From Diphasiastrum complanatum (lineage: Eukaryota > Streptophyta > Lycopodiopsida > Lycopodiales > Lycopodiaceae), in assembly GCA_029204225.1 (NCBI GenBank), contig CM055104.1:56262264-56326263 (forward strand): DNA of 64,000 nt, written 5' to 3'. A program made the position numbers and the translations under genes. Positions 10,533 through 21,429 of this stretch are shown in pieces; position 1 is the stretch's first letter, and every line of letters begins with the position of its first letter. The notes under the pieces are model-generated. The model was not told the origin of the DNA and did not search any database. It saw only the letters and a program-made list of their open reading frames with translations.

Positions 10533-10976
10533 ATGGCATGTACCAAGCAGACAACACATCTTTCTACATTTGCCCTGCCTCCTCGTCCTCCTATAGGAAG
10601 GGCAGTGGGCACTGGTAGGAGAGTAGGTCGTCCGAGAAGACCATGGCTAAGGGATATCAGGAGACTACATAGGACAACTAATTTCCTGATTCCCCGTGCT
10701 CCTTTCTACAGGTCTATGAGATTAGTGACAAGGTCACTCTCACATGATGTTTGCTGGAACATAACAGCCTTGGAAGCCCTCCATATGGCCTATGAGAACT
10801 TTCAGGTTAAATTCTATGAGAACTATACTCTTTGCCCTGTGCATGCCAAGAGCGTTACTCTCATACCTCAAGACATGCATCTTGTCATGAGGTTGAGGAG
10901 TACATACGATCAGGTTTTTAAGAGTGGCTTCACCTCTAGGCCACCACCTACAGAGAGAGGGCCTGTTTCTCAATGA
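10533..10976 (+). CDS. Divergent histone H3-family protein (CENH3-like features)
   Basis: A 147-codon uninterrupted ORF. The tail starts MACTKQTTHLST, against MARTKQTARKST in H3: K4 is kept, R2 is C, and K9 is L. Residues 39-122 align without gaps to the H3 histone fold: LRDIRR (alpha-N), FLIPRAPFYR (alpha-1), TALEAL and YENYTLCPVHAKSVTLIPQDMHLVMRLR (alpha-2/alpha-3). I count roughly 36% identity by eye. LIPxAPF and a Trp in loop 1 recall centromeric H3, but loop 1 has canonical length, so true CENH3 identity is not established. A 25-residue Pro-rich extension (SRPPPTERG) follows the fold. Single exon, good ATGG start. It may be a retrocopy, a captured gene or a mobile-element domain. Chromatin function is inferred from the fold only. 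Confidence 0.75.
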   Translation: MACTKQTTHLSTFALPPRPPIGRAVGTGRRVGRPRRPWLRDIRRLHRTTNFLIPRAPFYRSMRLVTRSLSHDVCWNITALEALHMAYENFQVKFYENYTLCPVHAKSVTLIPQDMHLVMRLRSTYDQVFKSGFTSRPPPTERGPVSQ

Positions 10977-11016
10977 AGAAGGAGAAAGCAAACCAAGCCC
11001 ACCAGGCCTGTTAGAC

Positions 11017-12317
11017 AAAGGGTAGTACTCACCATCCCCCCCATCCTATCTCTCGTCCTATAGTTGGACCATCACTCCAGTCTGCCCAGCATTCTTCTCC
11101 TCTCACAACCCTTAACTATTCAAGTAGTTCCTCCTCCATTCCTTCCATTCCATCCCACAATGACGAGGATATGACCTCTACAGTAGATATGACCTCTACT
11201 ATAGATAAAATAATATCGGATCTAGATAAGCGTTTAATAGGAGACTTTTATAAAGATCTTTGTGTAGGATTTTATGTTGATCTGAAAGATTCATTTTTGG
11301 ATTCTGAGAGATATATAGTTTTTGATGAGTATGTTGCCAAAGAGGTAGATAAGTTAGGAAGTCAATTTTCTCCTCAAGATCTAATTTCAATTATTATGTA
11401 AATCACATAAATAAAGACTTTTGTGATGCCCTGAAAGAGAAGACAACAAATATATCAGATCCAGTTGTGGAGGCTGGCTTGATGTGTTTTGTAAATAGAT
11501 GTAAATGCGATGATAGTAAGGACATTGGGGTTGTGATGTCCTTTTTTGCACACAGCCTTCATAGTCCAACTTAGACGACAAAGTATCTTCTCCATACAAC
11601 TTCGAGACCAAAGTCTTCATTATTCCATACTACCAAATGTAATTGATTACATAGAATATATTCAAGTAACATTTTGTTTTAGGTATTGTAATCTCTTCAG
11701 TTTAACTAATTATCTCTTGTTTGCAGTAAGCATTGGAGTATGCATGTAATCTCCCTTAGAGAAGATTCAGATCGGATCATTAATCCCATCAAGATGAATT
11801 CCTTGAGCTCTACCCATGTCGAAATGGACGTGATGTACAACAAAAGTTTTTGCCAAGGCCGGATGGGGTATATAGCCACCTGGAGATTGTTGATGTAGAA
11901 GTAAGTATTTCTCATCAAGTATCTGATAAGTAAGTTGATTTGTTTTTTTCAGAGTGCACAACTAACCTATTATAAGTTTTGTGATTGAAGTCAGCTCAGC
12001 AAGATGATGGACACAACTGTGGATGGTTCTCCATCTGCAATATACAGGACTTCTTAGAGTGCTACATCATGCAATCCGGGGCTCCAGATATACGAGAGGT
12101 AAATAGACTAGTTAATGGCCTAACTAAGTTACTTTTGATTATTTTCGATTTGGTTTCTGATAAGTCAATTGACCTGGTTATTTTGTATTTGTAGTATAAA
12201 TGTCGAGCATTTACAATGAATGAGATATATGAGTTTCGTCAACAAATGTTGGTGAACTTATTATCTCATGCAACACGCAGTCCACGGGAGGGCAATCAAG
12301 TCCACAACTGCCACTAG
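11017..12317 (+). pseudogene. Ulp1/C48 SUMO-protease-like gene, spliced, frameshifted
   Basis: A Ser-rich open frame from 11017 leads into MTSTVDMTSTIDKIISDLDK (11171-11401). Further frames give KHWSMHVISL at 11728 (the catalytic His-Trp of C48 peptidases) and FLPRPDGVYSHLEIVDVE ending at donor GAA|GTAAGT (11900). After an intron (11901-11990) comes SAQQDDGHNCGWFSICNIQD, the Gln/Cys active-site block. A second intron (12099-12194) precedes the last exon, ending ...EFRQQMLVNLLSHATRSP and TAG at 12317. At least two frame changes (near 11400 and within 11727-11900) indicate a pseudogene or missed exon edges. Plant MULE and CACTA elements often carry Ulp1 domains, so a mobile origin is plausible. 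Confidence 0.65.
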
Positions 12318-13724
12318 TGTAGGGTGGAGATAATCCATTTTACTTTGAGCTGTAAATAATATATTAAATAGAGATATACATTTTTGATGTAATGTCCAGT
12401 GAATAATTATGGGCATATAGAAAGATAGAGACAATGGGGTAAAAGTAAAATACAAGACACACATGTATATTCTCAAGAAATGAGAAATATATTGATATTT
12501 ATGAATCCATCATCGATTTGGCCACCCATAAATATGGTATGTGAATGCTACAAATTATATTAGCATAAAATTGATGTGCAACTCATTTTGTTATTGTTAA
12601 ACACATCCTATTTTGTTTTGCATAATCGTCCACTTCTATCTCACAAACACAACAAATTGATTCGGATGAGGAAGAGGACGAGTAAAATGAAACATGAGAT
12701 TTTGACGAGTTTCAAAGTTGGTACATCAAATCTATAATACATTCTTCATTTGTTTTGATCTCAATGTTGGGCTTGAGTATACTATCATAATCTATCGGCC
12801 AGAGCCATGGAGCTTCATGATGCTACACCAACATCAAGAAAATGTAGATAACCTCCATGATGTATATATGTTGACGATAAGCACGAGGAGTAGTGTTATC
12901 TCACTTTATTTTCTCACGTGGATTTTATCACATACTTCGTAAATGCCAAAATACTACTTGAACTCACAGATCGTACACTTGCATATGGTTTGGAGACCAA
13001 TTTTATGGCAAGGCTCGTGTAGTTATGGTTTTCATTTTGGTTATTAGTATTCTGATACGCACATTAATTATAGTGAACTTGGATTAAAATTTGTGAGAAC
13101 TTTCATATTGAGTTAGCACTCTAACCAAGTGTAATAGAGGCTTGTGCTTTTACTATCATAAAGTGAATCAATCTTGTCATCCTTTACATTGATAAAGTAT
13201 TCAAGTGACATTTTCACATTATTCTATTGCGGTTGGGAAAATACTTTATAGAGACTTTTACCCTAAGCAAAAAAAATTTCATCTATCGCATATCACAACA
13301 AAAACTCTTCCCACATTTACATATGTTTAATCGAGAGAAAATTCAAATTGAATAGAGAATCCATTCCTTAGTACAAAATGTGCATATAATAAAAGTAACC
13401 TATAAAAAACACAGATTCGCTTTCAAGATAAATAGAGCTTTATATGCATAATCATTGACTTGAGTCTTAGCATACATTTATTCGTGAAATGGTTTCTCTT
13501 CCATTGAAGGACGTAGAAGCATTGTCAGACATAGAGATATTGGAAGAGGAGATGATTTAAGGTGTGTAAAAAGTGGATGAAAGTAGCAATCATGAGTTTT
13601 GCGAGTTCTCGTTTATTATTGGTCTTGCCAAAAATCAATGATATTGATAAACAAAAACTCGCAATGTATTTGCTCACAAAATGGCCGAACTCGAACAAAT
13701 TTACCACACCATATATATAGACCT
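12318..13724. other. Gene-less AT-rich stretch
   Basis: I see no recognisable coding sequence, RNA gene or repeat here. The short ORFs present have no domain or codon pattern that supports them. Confidence 0.5.
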
Positions 13725-14395
13725 TGCAATATTAATGTAGACAAACCTCCATGCCATGTCTAGATGACTACCAACTTGCACATTGTTGACATTGATAAAT
13801 ATATCTTAATAGAGATGATTTTCCATCACCAAATAAGAAGAAAAGTACTACACCATTTACTTGTTGCAACAAGTTGAAAAACTTGCACTACCTAATGCTA
13901 TAAATAATAAAGCATCGACACCCCTAGCCAATGCTTGAGAATTGGAGCTTGGGAGTTGAAGCTTTGAAAAAGGAAACGCATGCCCTTGTAATATTGTGGC
14001 GGACCCACCTCCATGCCATGCATGGACAATTGCCGACCTTTACCTTTCGTGTAATGTCAACAATTTATAAAACATCTAAATTAAGATGATTTTTCTCCAA
14101 ATAAGGAGGAAAGTATTACACCATTTATGTTTTGCAATGGCATGCCCTTCTTTCTTTGAAAAACTTGCACTGCCTATTGGCGTATACAAGCATCAACAAC
14201 CATGGCCAGTGCTTGAAAATTGGAGTTTGGTGGTGCAAGGTTTGAAAAATGCACACACGCCCTTGGAATATTGGAGTGGACCCACTTCCATGCCATATTT
14301 GGACGACATTCTTCACCTTGTGTGTAATGTCAACATTTATGGGATACATTCAAATAAGAAAATGACTTTCCATCAGGTAAAACACTATTGTGAAT
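13725..14395. repeat. Degenerate tandem repeat, about 270-bp unit, 2-3 copies
   Basis: The phrase cctccatgccatg recurs at 13746, 14008 and (as cttccatgccat) 14285, spacings 262 and 277 bp. Each is followed by the same order of motifs: a gatgattttc-like word, aagtactacaccattta, a cttgcactgcctat word, a caatgcttgagaattggag word and gacccac. Copies differ by many substitutions and small indels, so it is old. No element ends are apparent. Confidence 0.7.
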
Positions 14396-14811
14396 GTTTT
14401 TCTTGTATTTTAAAGCTCGCTTAAAAGCCATAGAAATCAGTTTTTAAAAATGGATCTTGTCAAATCACGAACCTTAGAAAGCTGTAAGATTCGTTTACTA
14501 CAAATGTGCCAAGAACAAATTTGATGTGACAAATCTTACTTAATTGTATGGTTGACTTACTAAATATGTGAGAAGTTTGCAATTGTAAGGTTCCTCAAGC
14601 CCATCTATTTTTAAAAGGAGGTGCCTCATGGAACATAATTTCTACGCTCCTTCTTTTCTTTTTTCTTTATTCCAAAATTTTTTACATTGAAGGTCATCTC
14701 CTGGGCCGTTCTGTGCCCGAGGTGGAAGGCCGGCCTCGGAGGGTGACACACACCCCACCCCCCCCCCCTTTCCAAAAACAAAAAAAAGCTTGCATGGGCT
14801 ACTCCTCTTAT
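14396..14811. other. Spacer with a C-tract
   Basis: No gene recognised. There is a run of C near 14752-14768, followed by an A-rich stretch just upstream of the TATA box of the lectin-like gene. Confidence 0.4.
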
Positions 14812-14820
14812 TATAAATAG
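14812..14820 (+). promoter_or_regulatory. TATA box of lectin-like gene
   Basis: TATAAATAG matches the plant TATA consensus. It lies 97 bp upstream of the ATG at 14909, placing a transcript start near 14845-14855, just before the CT tract. The combination of a TATA box and a pyrimidine leader is typical of plant core promoters. Confidence 0.6.
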
Positions 14821-14850
14821 TGGAGCAAGTCTTTTGCTTTAAATCATCAC

Positions 14851-14853
<3 letters not shown>

Positions 14854-14901
<48 letters not shown>
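14854..14901 (+). repeat. (TC)24 microsatellite in predicted 5' leader
   Basis: A 48-bp uninterrupted CT run ends 8 bp before the ATG of the lectin-like ORF. By position it would form most of the 5' untranslated leader. Confidence 0.9.
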
Positions 14902-14903
<2 letters not shown>

Positions 14904-14908
14904 GTAAG

Positions 14909-15348
14909 ATGGAGAAGGAAATAGTTGAGTTGATTGTAACACTAGCATTGGCATTCCTCACAGTTCCAGCATACTCACAGAGATTTCCTATCTTTCATAG
15001 TGGGGACAGGTTTTTGAATGAGGGTCAAATGCTTTTTCAAGGACAATATACGATTAGCCAGAATGACTATTGGGCTTCTATGGAGCCCGGTTGCGTGTTT
15101 ATGGTGCACAACCCATCAGCAGCCAAGGGGGTGGCCGATTCCAACCCGGCCTGCTTAACAATGCAGCCATTTGGTTCAATTCACCGTGCGGATCATATAA
15201 ACTTCAAGACAGTAAAGCCTATCTTCAACTGCAATTTTGGAGGGAGGGTGGACAACTTACTTACCTCTGCCGCGTGCCTATTGGCGGAAATATATACGCA
15301 CCAGATATTAATGATGGCTATACCATTATTTATACTATAAGCCCATGA
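14909..15348 (+). pseudogene. Secreted lectin-like (bulb-type/GNA-like?) protein, probably frameshifted
   Basis: The first frame starts with a clear signal peptide (MEKEIVELIVTLALAFLTVP, cleavage likely after AYS) and continues SGDRFLNEGQMLFQGQYTIS, resembling the start of a mannose-binding B-lectin domain. Near 15068 the better-looking continuation moves to another frame (LRVYGAQPIS, AAIWFNSPCGSY, AYLQLQ) and ends at 15348. The original frame stays open to 15340 but looks unstructured. Either a single indel inactivated the gene, or the frame-1 product is genuine and the lectin resemblance of the tail is chance. Signal peptide and promoter signals are seen directly; the lectin family assignment is tentative. 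Confidence 0.45.
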
Positions 15349-15351
15349 TCC

Positions 15352-17880
15352 ATCCTCATCATAAGACCCACATTTTCTGAATCCGAGGATGCTGTAGCTG
15401 CCTCCAACACGTCAGCTGATCTCGTTTCTAGCTATGACTCTCGTATCTGTATCTTGCTGCTTTAATCGCAGGTATCATCAAATGCTGCAGTGAACAATAA
15501 CGTGATGTGATTTTTTGATTCTTGAGTGTGTACTTTAGTTGTACTAGTGCAAATAGTTTGTTAGATTTCGAAGTTTGAACTTTGTAGTAAGGAAGGAAGT
15601 AGGACTGTCGGGACCTAGCCAGATCAGGTTGGTCTACATGAACTATCAGCAACAACTCAATGTATGAAATCTATTGGTTCATGCAATATTTTGAATGCTT
15701 TGTCCCAACATCATTTATCTATTGTGACGATTTGTTAAAAGGTAAGTGGTAGTTTGAGGTTGTATTTGAGCATTATAATTGCTTTTTACTCATTTGAATT
15801 ACAATTATTGTTTTTTCATTTTTCAGATAATTGAATGTGTCTTGAGACCAAACAAACTAGCATATTATATATTTTTTCGGGTTGCGAGGTTGGGGGGGGG
15901 GGGCAGTTGCTAGGGCTGGAATAAGGGCCAAGATTTTTTATTGTGCACGTAAGTTCCATTGAAAGTTGGCAAATCTCACAACCTTTTATAGTTCATTACA
16001 TTCCTTTAGAGCATAAGGTTGACTGAAAAATTTTCTCGTTTTAATTATTCAAGGTCATTGTAAAGCTTTTTAAAAAATTCAAACACTAGTTTTACGAATG
16101 GGTAAACTGTGGGCCAATTACATGTATACGCGTAGTCAGCTTAGCATGAAATGCATCTTGGTTTTCTTAAATAAATGACTGAAAGAAAAAGATGCATGTT
16201 GTATTATGCATTCACCACAAGAGGCATTTCAACAACATGAAATACAAGCAATAAGATCCTATAAAATTGGAAACAATAAAGAGGATCTTCTTCACAAAAT
16301 CAACATCGGCATCAGCCCTTTTTGGCCTTGCCTTGCAAAGACAATACTATATGTTGACTGTGGTCGAGTTTGGAATAAAGTTAAAGGTCAAAGAATAAAA
16401 GTGCTTTTGAACATGTAAGTGATTGCCTTATACATTTGTGCATGTAACTATTGTTCTGATTTGAGTGTACGGGTTAGGCTTCTATTGGTGTAATTTAAGT
16501 GTAAGAGTCGATCAGTCTGTAGGTGAAGTAGTAGTTAATGCTAGTAAGTTTCAAGCAATGATTTATGTTTTACATGCAAGAATCAATTAAGACTCATAAA
16601 AGTAATTGCATGTAAAAATAATAGGTCATTTAAAGCATTATTGTTTCATGGGTAATTCTGTTTATAAAACTCGAGTCTGCATGTGCATTGCATTGGAAAT
16701 TCGTGAGAAGAAGATGTAGCATAAAGAGGAGCGCAACAGAACCAGTTAGTCGTTGCCTACACTTTTTTATGAGGACAACGGTGCTGTGTGAAGAAAATCC
16801 CGAAATTCTTGTTGTGTTGCTACTGTAGCCTAGCAAATGGAAGCATTGTGGAGGCTGATTTGAGTGCCCTATATTTGTTCCAAAAATCAGAACATTTACT
16901 GAAAAGTTACAAAGTGATGCAACAGTACAAGGCAATCATTTCTTGAACTGCTCCCCGGATTTACAGATGTATGACTAGTTGCTAACTTTTAGTGTTGGCT
17001 TTGCATTGCAAAGTGCCTTGAGTTTCAAAATCTGATGGGATGCTGTGTTAAGTACTTCATGGTTGTGCCAAAAATCATAAACAACAATTGTTAAAGCCAG
17101 CCATGGAGGATTGGAGGCCTGCTTCAGATTGCATAACCTAGATTCTTTGACAAGGAAGTCATGGAGAGGCAGCGGAGCACAAGAGCAAGCCATCATTAAC
17201 TAGAATCAGATCAGAAACCATTGTGACGAAATAGCTCTTGGGATAATCAGGCCCTTAGCAAAAGCTCCATAACAAGCATCAAGGCTAGTTTGTGATCGTA
17301 ATGTGGGCATTTATTCTCATTTGCTTCGTCACACATGTCAGTTTGGAGTTGATGACATGCGTTATAGTTGCTGGATGTTGATGCATGCAACTCTCTCAGT
17401 GAGCTAATCAAGGGAAAATCAAACTCAAATAGCGTACATGAAGGGTCGAAGCGTTTACCTTATGAATGAAGTTTGATACTTCCACGTTGTCAACCTGGAT
17501 AGACTACTTGCTAAATAACACTTATAAATTTATCAATGATTTTAAGCATCACATGTACTAAAATGCCGACATACACTTTGGGATGACCCAGCTCTTTATT
17601 TATTGTATTTAACTGCCCTCCATAAAATAAAACCAAAAATAGAAAGAGAATGAAAACATTCACATAATGTACCAAATGACATATCTTAGGAAGATGACCA
17701 TACATTAGGCCCTACATAATCCTGAGCATATGTAGTTGTCATAATTGAAGTGTAATATGATTGAATGCAATATTTTGGTAGCCAAGCAACTCAATAAAAG
17801 TCTCTTTTGTGTAACACCATGAAAAAGTAATGCTTTATAGAGGATATCATAAAAGCTAAACCAAGAGTTGATTTGCAAAA
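15352..17880. other. Gene-less stretch
   Basis: About 2.5 kb with no gene, element end or RNA recognised. It includes a G-run at about 15893-15904. The small ORFs (for example 16206-16418) have no supporting features. The truncated 3' end of the gypsy element begins at its right edge. Confidence 0.5.
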
Positions 17881-17889
17881 AATGAAGCT

Positions 17890-18235
17890 CCTAGTTATGA
17901 CAAAAATTAAACATCTTGATAGGTAAATCTTTGTCTCCCTTTTTCTTTCGTGGCAACGAGTATGTAACGACGACGAGTTTTACGCGTGGTCGGTTTGATA
18001 GGTCCTACAAAATCTATCTCCCACTTCTCAAAAGGTGCTAAGGGGATAATTGGAGTAAGTGGCCAATGTGTTGCAAAGCTGGGTTTCCCCATCCTTTGGC
18101 ATGCATCACATTTTTTGATGAAAATTTTAACATCTCTATAGACGGTAGGCCACCAATATTTAGCATTAAAAATTTTTTTTGCGGTACTTTAAAGAGCATA
18201 ATGACCTCTCGAATCTTCCTCATGTAATGCACTTA
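17890..18235 (-). pseudogene. Gypsy integrase N-terminus (truncated)
   Basis: On the minus strand an H2C2 zinc motif spans two frames: HEEDSRGHY, then YWWPTVYRDVKIFIKKCDAC and QRMGKPSFATHWP. The catalytic-core entrance WEIDFVGPIKP follows, holding the first Asp. After YILVAT the frame degenerates and the remaining core (second Asp and Glu) is missing, so the element is 3'-truncated at about 17.89 kb. It belongs to the gypsy element extending to 24462. Confidence 0.85.
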
Positions 18236-18930
18236 TTACAGCGGTCGTCTCGGTTGGTTCTAAACATCGGCGGAGACTATCATTAGCTCCTAATTTATAC
18301 AATATACTATTTACAATCGTGTAAGGTCCTACCTTAGAAAGAAAAACAATTTTTTGTTGTTTATTAAAATGTTCAGGATATATTTGGTCCTGTAAAAAAT
18401 TAATAACGTCCCTATAAATTGATGTTTCTGATTGAATACTCATTATATGTTCATCTGGAAATTCACCAAAAATAGGTTCTAATTGGTTTTTTGTTTGGAG
18501 GCGGGATATGTAATCAGCATTTCGATGATCCTTGCCTCTTCTTAATTCTACCTCATAATTAAACTCATCTAATAGTAATACCCATCTAGCTATTCTACCC
18601 GAAAGATCAGGTTTATTCACTAAATGTTTTAATGCGTAGTGATCTACATGAAAAACAAAAGGGTATCCTAAAAGGTAATGTCTAAATTTCTAAACTGATT
18701 AAATCATCCCTAATGCTTCTCGCTTTGTAGCGGAATAATTCTTTTCTGTTGCAGCAAGTTGCCTTCCCGCATAGTAAATTGGATAGTCTATATTTTGGTC
18801 ATCTTTCTGACTAAGAACCACACCTATCGCAAACGATGATGTGTCTACATATACATGGAACTTTTTAGCCCAATTTGGAGGTCTAACCCCAATGGCTTCT
18901 GCTAATGACTGTTTCAATTGATCAAAAGCT
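18236..18930 (-). pseudogene. Gypsy RNase H and integrase linker
   Basis: RNase H begins with FHVYVDTSSFAIGVVLSQ (the usual DASxxAIGxVLSQ motif, with an extra change) and IYYAGRQLAATEKNYSATKR. After a stop near 18690 it continues with FVFHVDHYALKHLVNKPDLS, then RIARWVLLLDEFNYEVELRR and GKDHRNADYISRL. The remaining part to 18236 is the linker to the integrase zinc finger. The domain order RT-RNase H-INT is the gypsy order. One stop splits the domain. Confidence 0.85.
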
Positions 18931-19089
18931 ATCTGATGGTCTTGTGTCCAATGGTACTCAACAGATTTTTTTAATAAACTTGTTAAAGGAGTTACTATTA
19001 TAACATAATCTTTAATTATCCTCCGATAGTGACCTACATGACCTAGAAAAACTCTAAGCTCTCTAAAATTGGTTGGTTCTAATAATTCT

Positions 19090-20613
19090 TAAATCATTTT
19101 TATTTTTCGATGTCAACTTGTATACCATCCTTCGAAATTTTATGTCCTAAAAGGATTCCTTCCCTCATCCCAAAGTAACACTTAGCTGGATGCAGTTTAA
19201 GAGATGTCTCTTGACATCTTCTCAATGGTTTCTCTAATGCATCTAAATGGTTTTAGTTGATGAATAGACACAAAAGTCATCCATAAAAATTTCTAAAAAC
19301 TTTCTTAAATTTTTTTGAAAAATATTCGTCATCATACGTTGGAATGTGGCAGGTGTATTACAAAGACCAAAGGGCATTCGCGTATATGCATACGTCCCCC
19401 AATCAGTGGTGAAAGTTGTTTTGGATCTATCTTCCTCTTTTATAAAAACTTGGTTATAACCTGAGAATCCATCTAAAAAACTATAACGTTCATGACCAGC
19501 TACTTGGTCAAGAATGGTATATGTATATGGTAGAGGATGATAATCCTTTGTTGTAGCAGCATTTAGTTTCCTAAAATCCTGACAAACTCTAATCTTGCCC
19601 GTCTTCTTCTTATGTACTATAACTATTGGTGATACCCACTCACTGCTTAGAACAAAATATATGATACCCGCTCTAAGACATCTATCTAATTCGTCTTTTA
19701 CTAATAAGGAGTACTTTGGATTCAATCTATATTGATGCTGTCTAACATGTATTGTTCCTTGAATGAGATCTATTCTATGTTCGTCCCATTTAACTGGTAT
19801 TCCTATTAAATCATCCATCAACCAAGCAAACACGTTTTGGTATTTTTGAAGAGGCAATATATACTCTTCACGTTCTTGGTTCGATTGGTGTTTATATAGA
19901 TTCAAAGACTTTCCTTTATTAATTCCCAATTCTACATAATCTATTTTATCTACCATCCCCTCGGTCAGACTTGCTCTAGTTCCACCCAGAACTTCTCTTG
20001 ACTCGGATGTTATCGGTATTTCTTCTTCCGCATCAATCTCATAGCATTCTATGAAATTGATCCATGATTCAACAGGTCTAGCTAACTCCTCACCCCATCT
20101 CAAAAGGTGGCCCCCTATTGGACTGGCTGTGAGAATGCCTGGAAAAAATATATGTTTGGTAGACCAATTTATAATAGCATCTCCTTGATATAACCATGGT
20201 CTTCCAAATAATATTGAATAAGGTGGTGTATCTATTGGGTCTATGACAAGGAAATTCATAACAAATGTCTCTGTCTCTATAATTACGTTAATACCTCTTA
20301 GCTTACCTACTGGTATACATTTAGTCGTGTCCGCTAAATGGATTTCGTGATAAGTGATAGGTTGTATCTGGTTCTCTAATCCTAATTCTTTAACCATTGT
20401 TTTCGTTACTAGATTGATACTGGATCCTGAGTCTATTAGTATTCTATCTATAGTTTGATCTCCCGTGATCGCACTAATCTCTGGAACTCCACAATCTCCT
20501 CTATCTACATATTCTACTCTATTACTGTATGCAGGTATACTTAATGTGACTAACCTCTCCCCTTCCTCAGTCCCTATTGATTGAAGCCCTTCTTCCTCTG
20601 AAGTATAGCTCAA
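19090..20613 (-). pseudogene. Gypsy protease (intact copy) and reverse transcriptase
   Basis: A 456-codon open frame (20613-19243). Residues about 45-150 form a retropepsin with active-site IDSGSSINLV and flap-side LFGRPWLYQGDAI. RT follows: HRIDLIQGTIHVRQHQYRLN, WVSPIVIVHKKKTGKIRVCQ, DFRKLNAATTKDYHPLP, YSFLDGFSGYNQVFI, MPFGLCNTPATFQRMM and the palm motif FMDDFCVYS (F for Y). The frame then shifts by one base near 19250, and LHPAKCYFGMREGILLGHKI (RT thumb) reads to about 19090. RT catalytic Asp pairs are present, so the break near 19250 is the main lesion here. Confidence 0.92.
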
Positions 20614-20679
20614 GGAAGATGTAGGTGCCTCGCCTTCGTACTTATCTTTTTTGCATGATATGGAGATCCTTTTATGACT

Positions 20680-21125
20680 TTTTCCTGTCGGTGTCTCTAT
20701 CTGGTCTCTGAAGGTAATCTCATTTTTCTTTCAGTGGGTTATAACATTGGCCTGATAGAGCCATGGTCGTCCTAATAACACTTTATATGACGATTGTCTC
20801 ATAGTTTTAGTATTATAAAATCCATAAGAAACTTATGGTCTCCAATATACACTGTGACATGAGATAGTTCTCCTATTGGTGATCTTCTAGTTGCATCGGC
20901 TAACCTTAAATGTCTTAAAGTGGGAGCTATTCTATGATGAATGCCTAATTCACATGTCGTTTCTTCAGTCATTATATTTACACTAGATCCGTAATCTATG
21001 GGTACATTATCTAAGATGCAGCCATTAATTACTATTTGAATCTCTAGTTGGCCTTCATCACTGTAATTAACTAATCCTAAGTTGATTACTGGTAACTTTG
21101 CTTTTCTTCTCTTTTTATTTTGCAA
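20680..21125 (-). pseudogene. Second, upstream retropepsin-like domain of the gypsy element
   Basis: It encodes VPIDYGSSVNIMTEETTCEL and LRLADATRRSPIGELSHVTV, paralleling ILIDSGSSINLVTKTMVKEL and IHLADTTKCIPVGKLRGINV in the downstream protease. After a one-base shift near 20805 it continues SSYKVLLGRPWLYQANVI, paralleling ILFGRPWLYQGDAIIN. The element therefore carries two consecutive retropepsin folds about 0.6 kb apart. Here the catalytic DSG is DYG, so this copy may be inactive and structural, as non-catalytic duplicates often are. Tandem duplication within the polyprotein is the likely origin. Confidence 0.8.
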
Positions 21126-21429
21126 GAATTGCTTAATTTCTTTCTTATAATATTGGTTATCATCTAATAACTATTTAAAGGTTATATTAGGCATTCTAGA
21201 AACAAGGTCTTCTACAATATTATAAGAACAGTTTCTAAGTGGTGACAAATCTCTAGGTATCTCGCTACTTATAACTGGATCTGAAAATGTCACTTTCTTA
21301 ACTTGTCTAGTTTCTTCGTTCAAAAGCTTCTTAGCTTCTGAACTAATATCAATATCATAATATTTCCATTAGACTTATCAAGACTTAATTCTTTATTACT
21401 AGGAATTTTTACTAACTGTTCTGCAAACT

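Noticed and set aside
10533-10976. Canonical H3.1/H3.3 gene
   Set aside because: Far too divergent (tail, loop 1, C-terminal extension). CENH3 identity was also not adopted because loop 1 has canonical length.
16206-16418. Short + ORF in the 15.35-17.88 kb gap
   Set aside because: No domain, signal peptide, splice signals or codon pattern; length is expected by chance in this AT-rich DNA.
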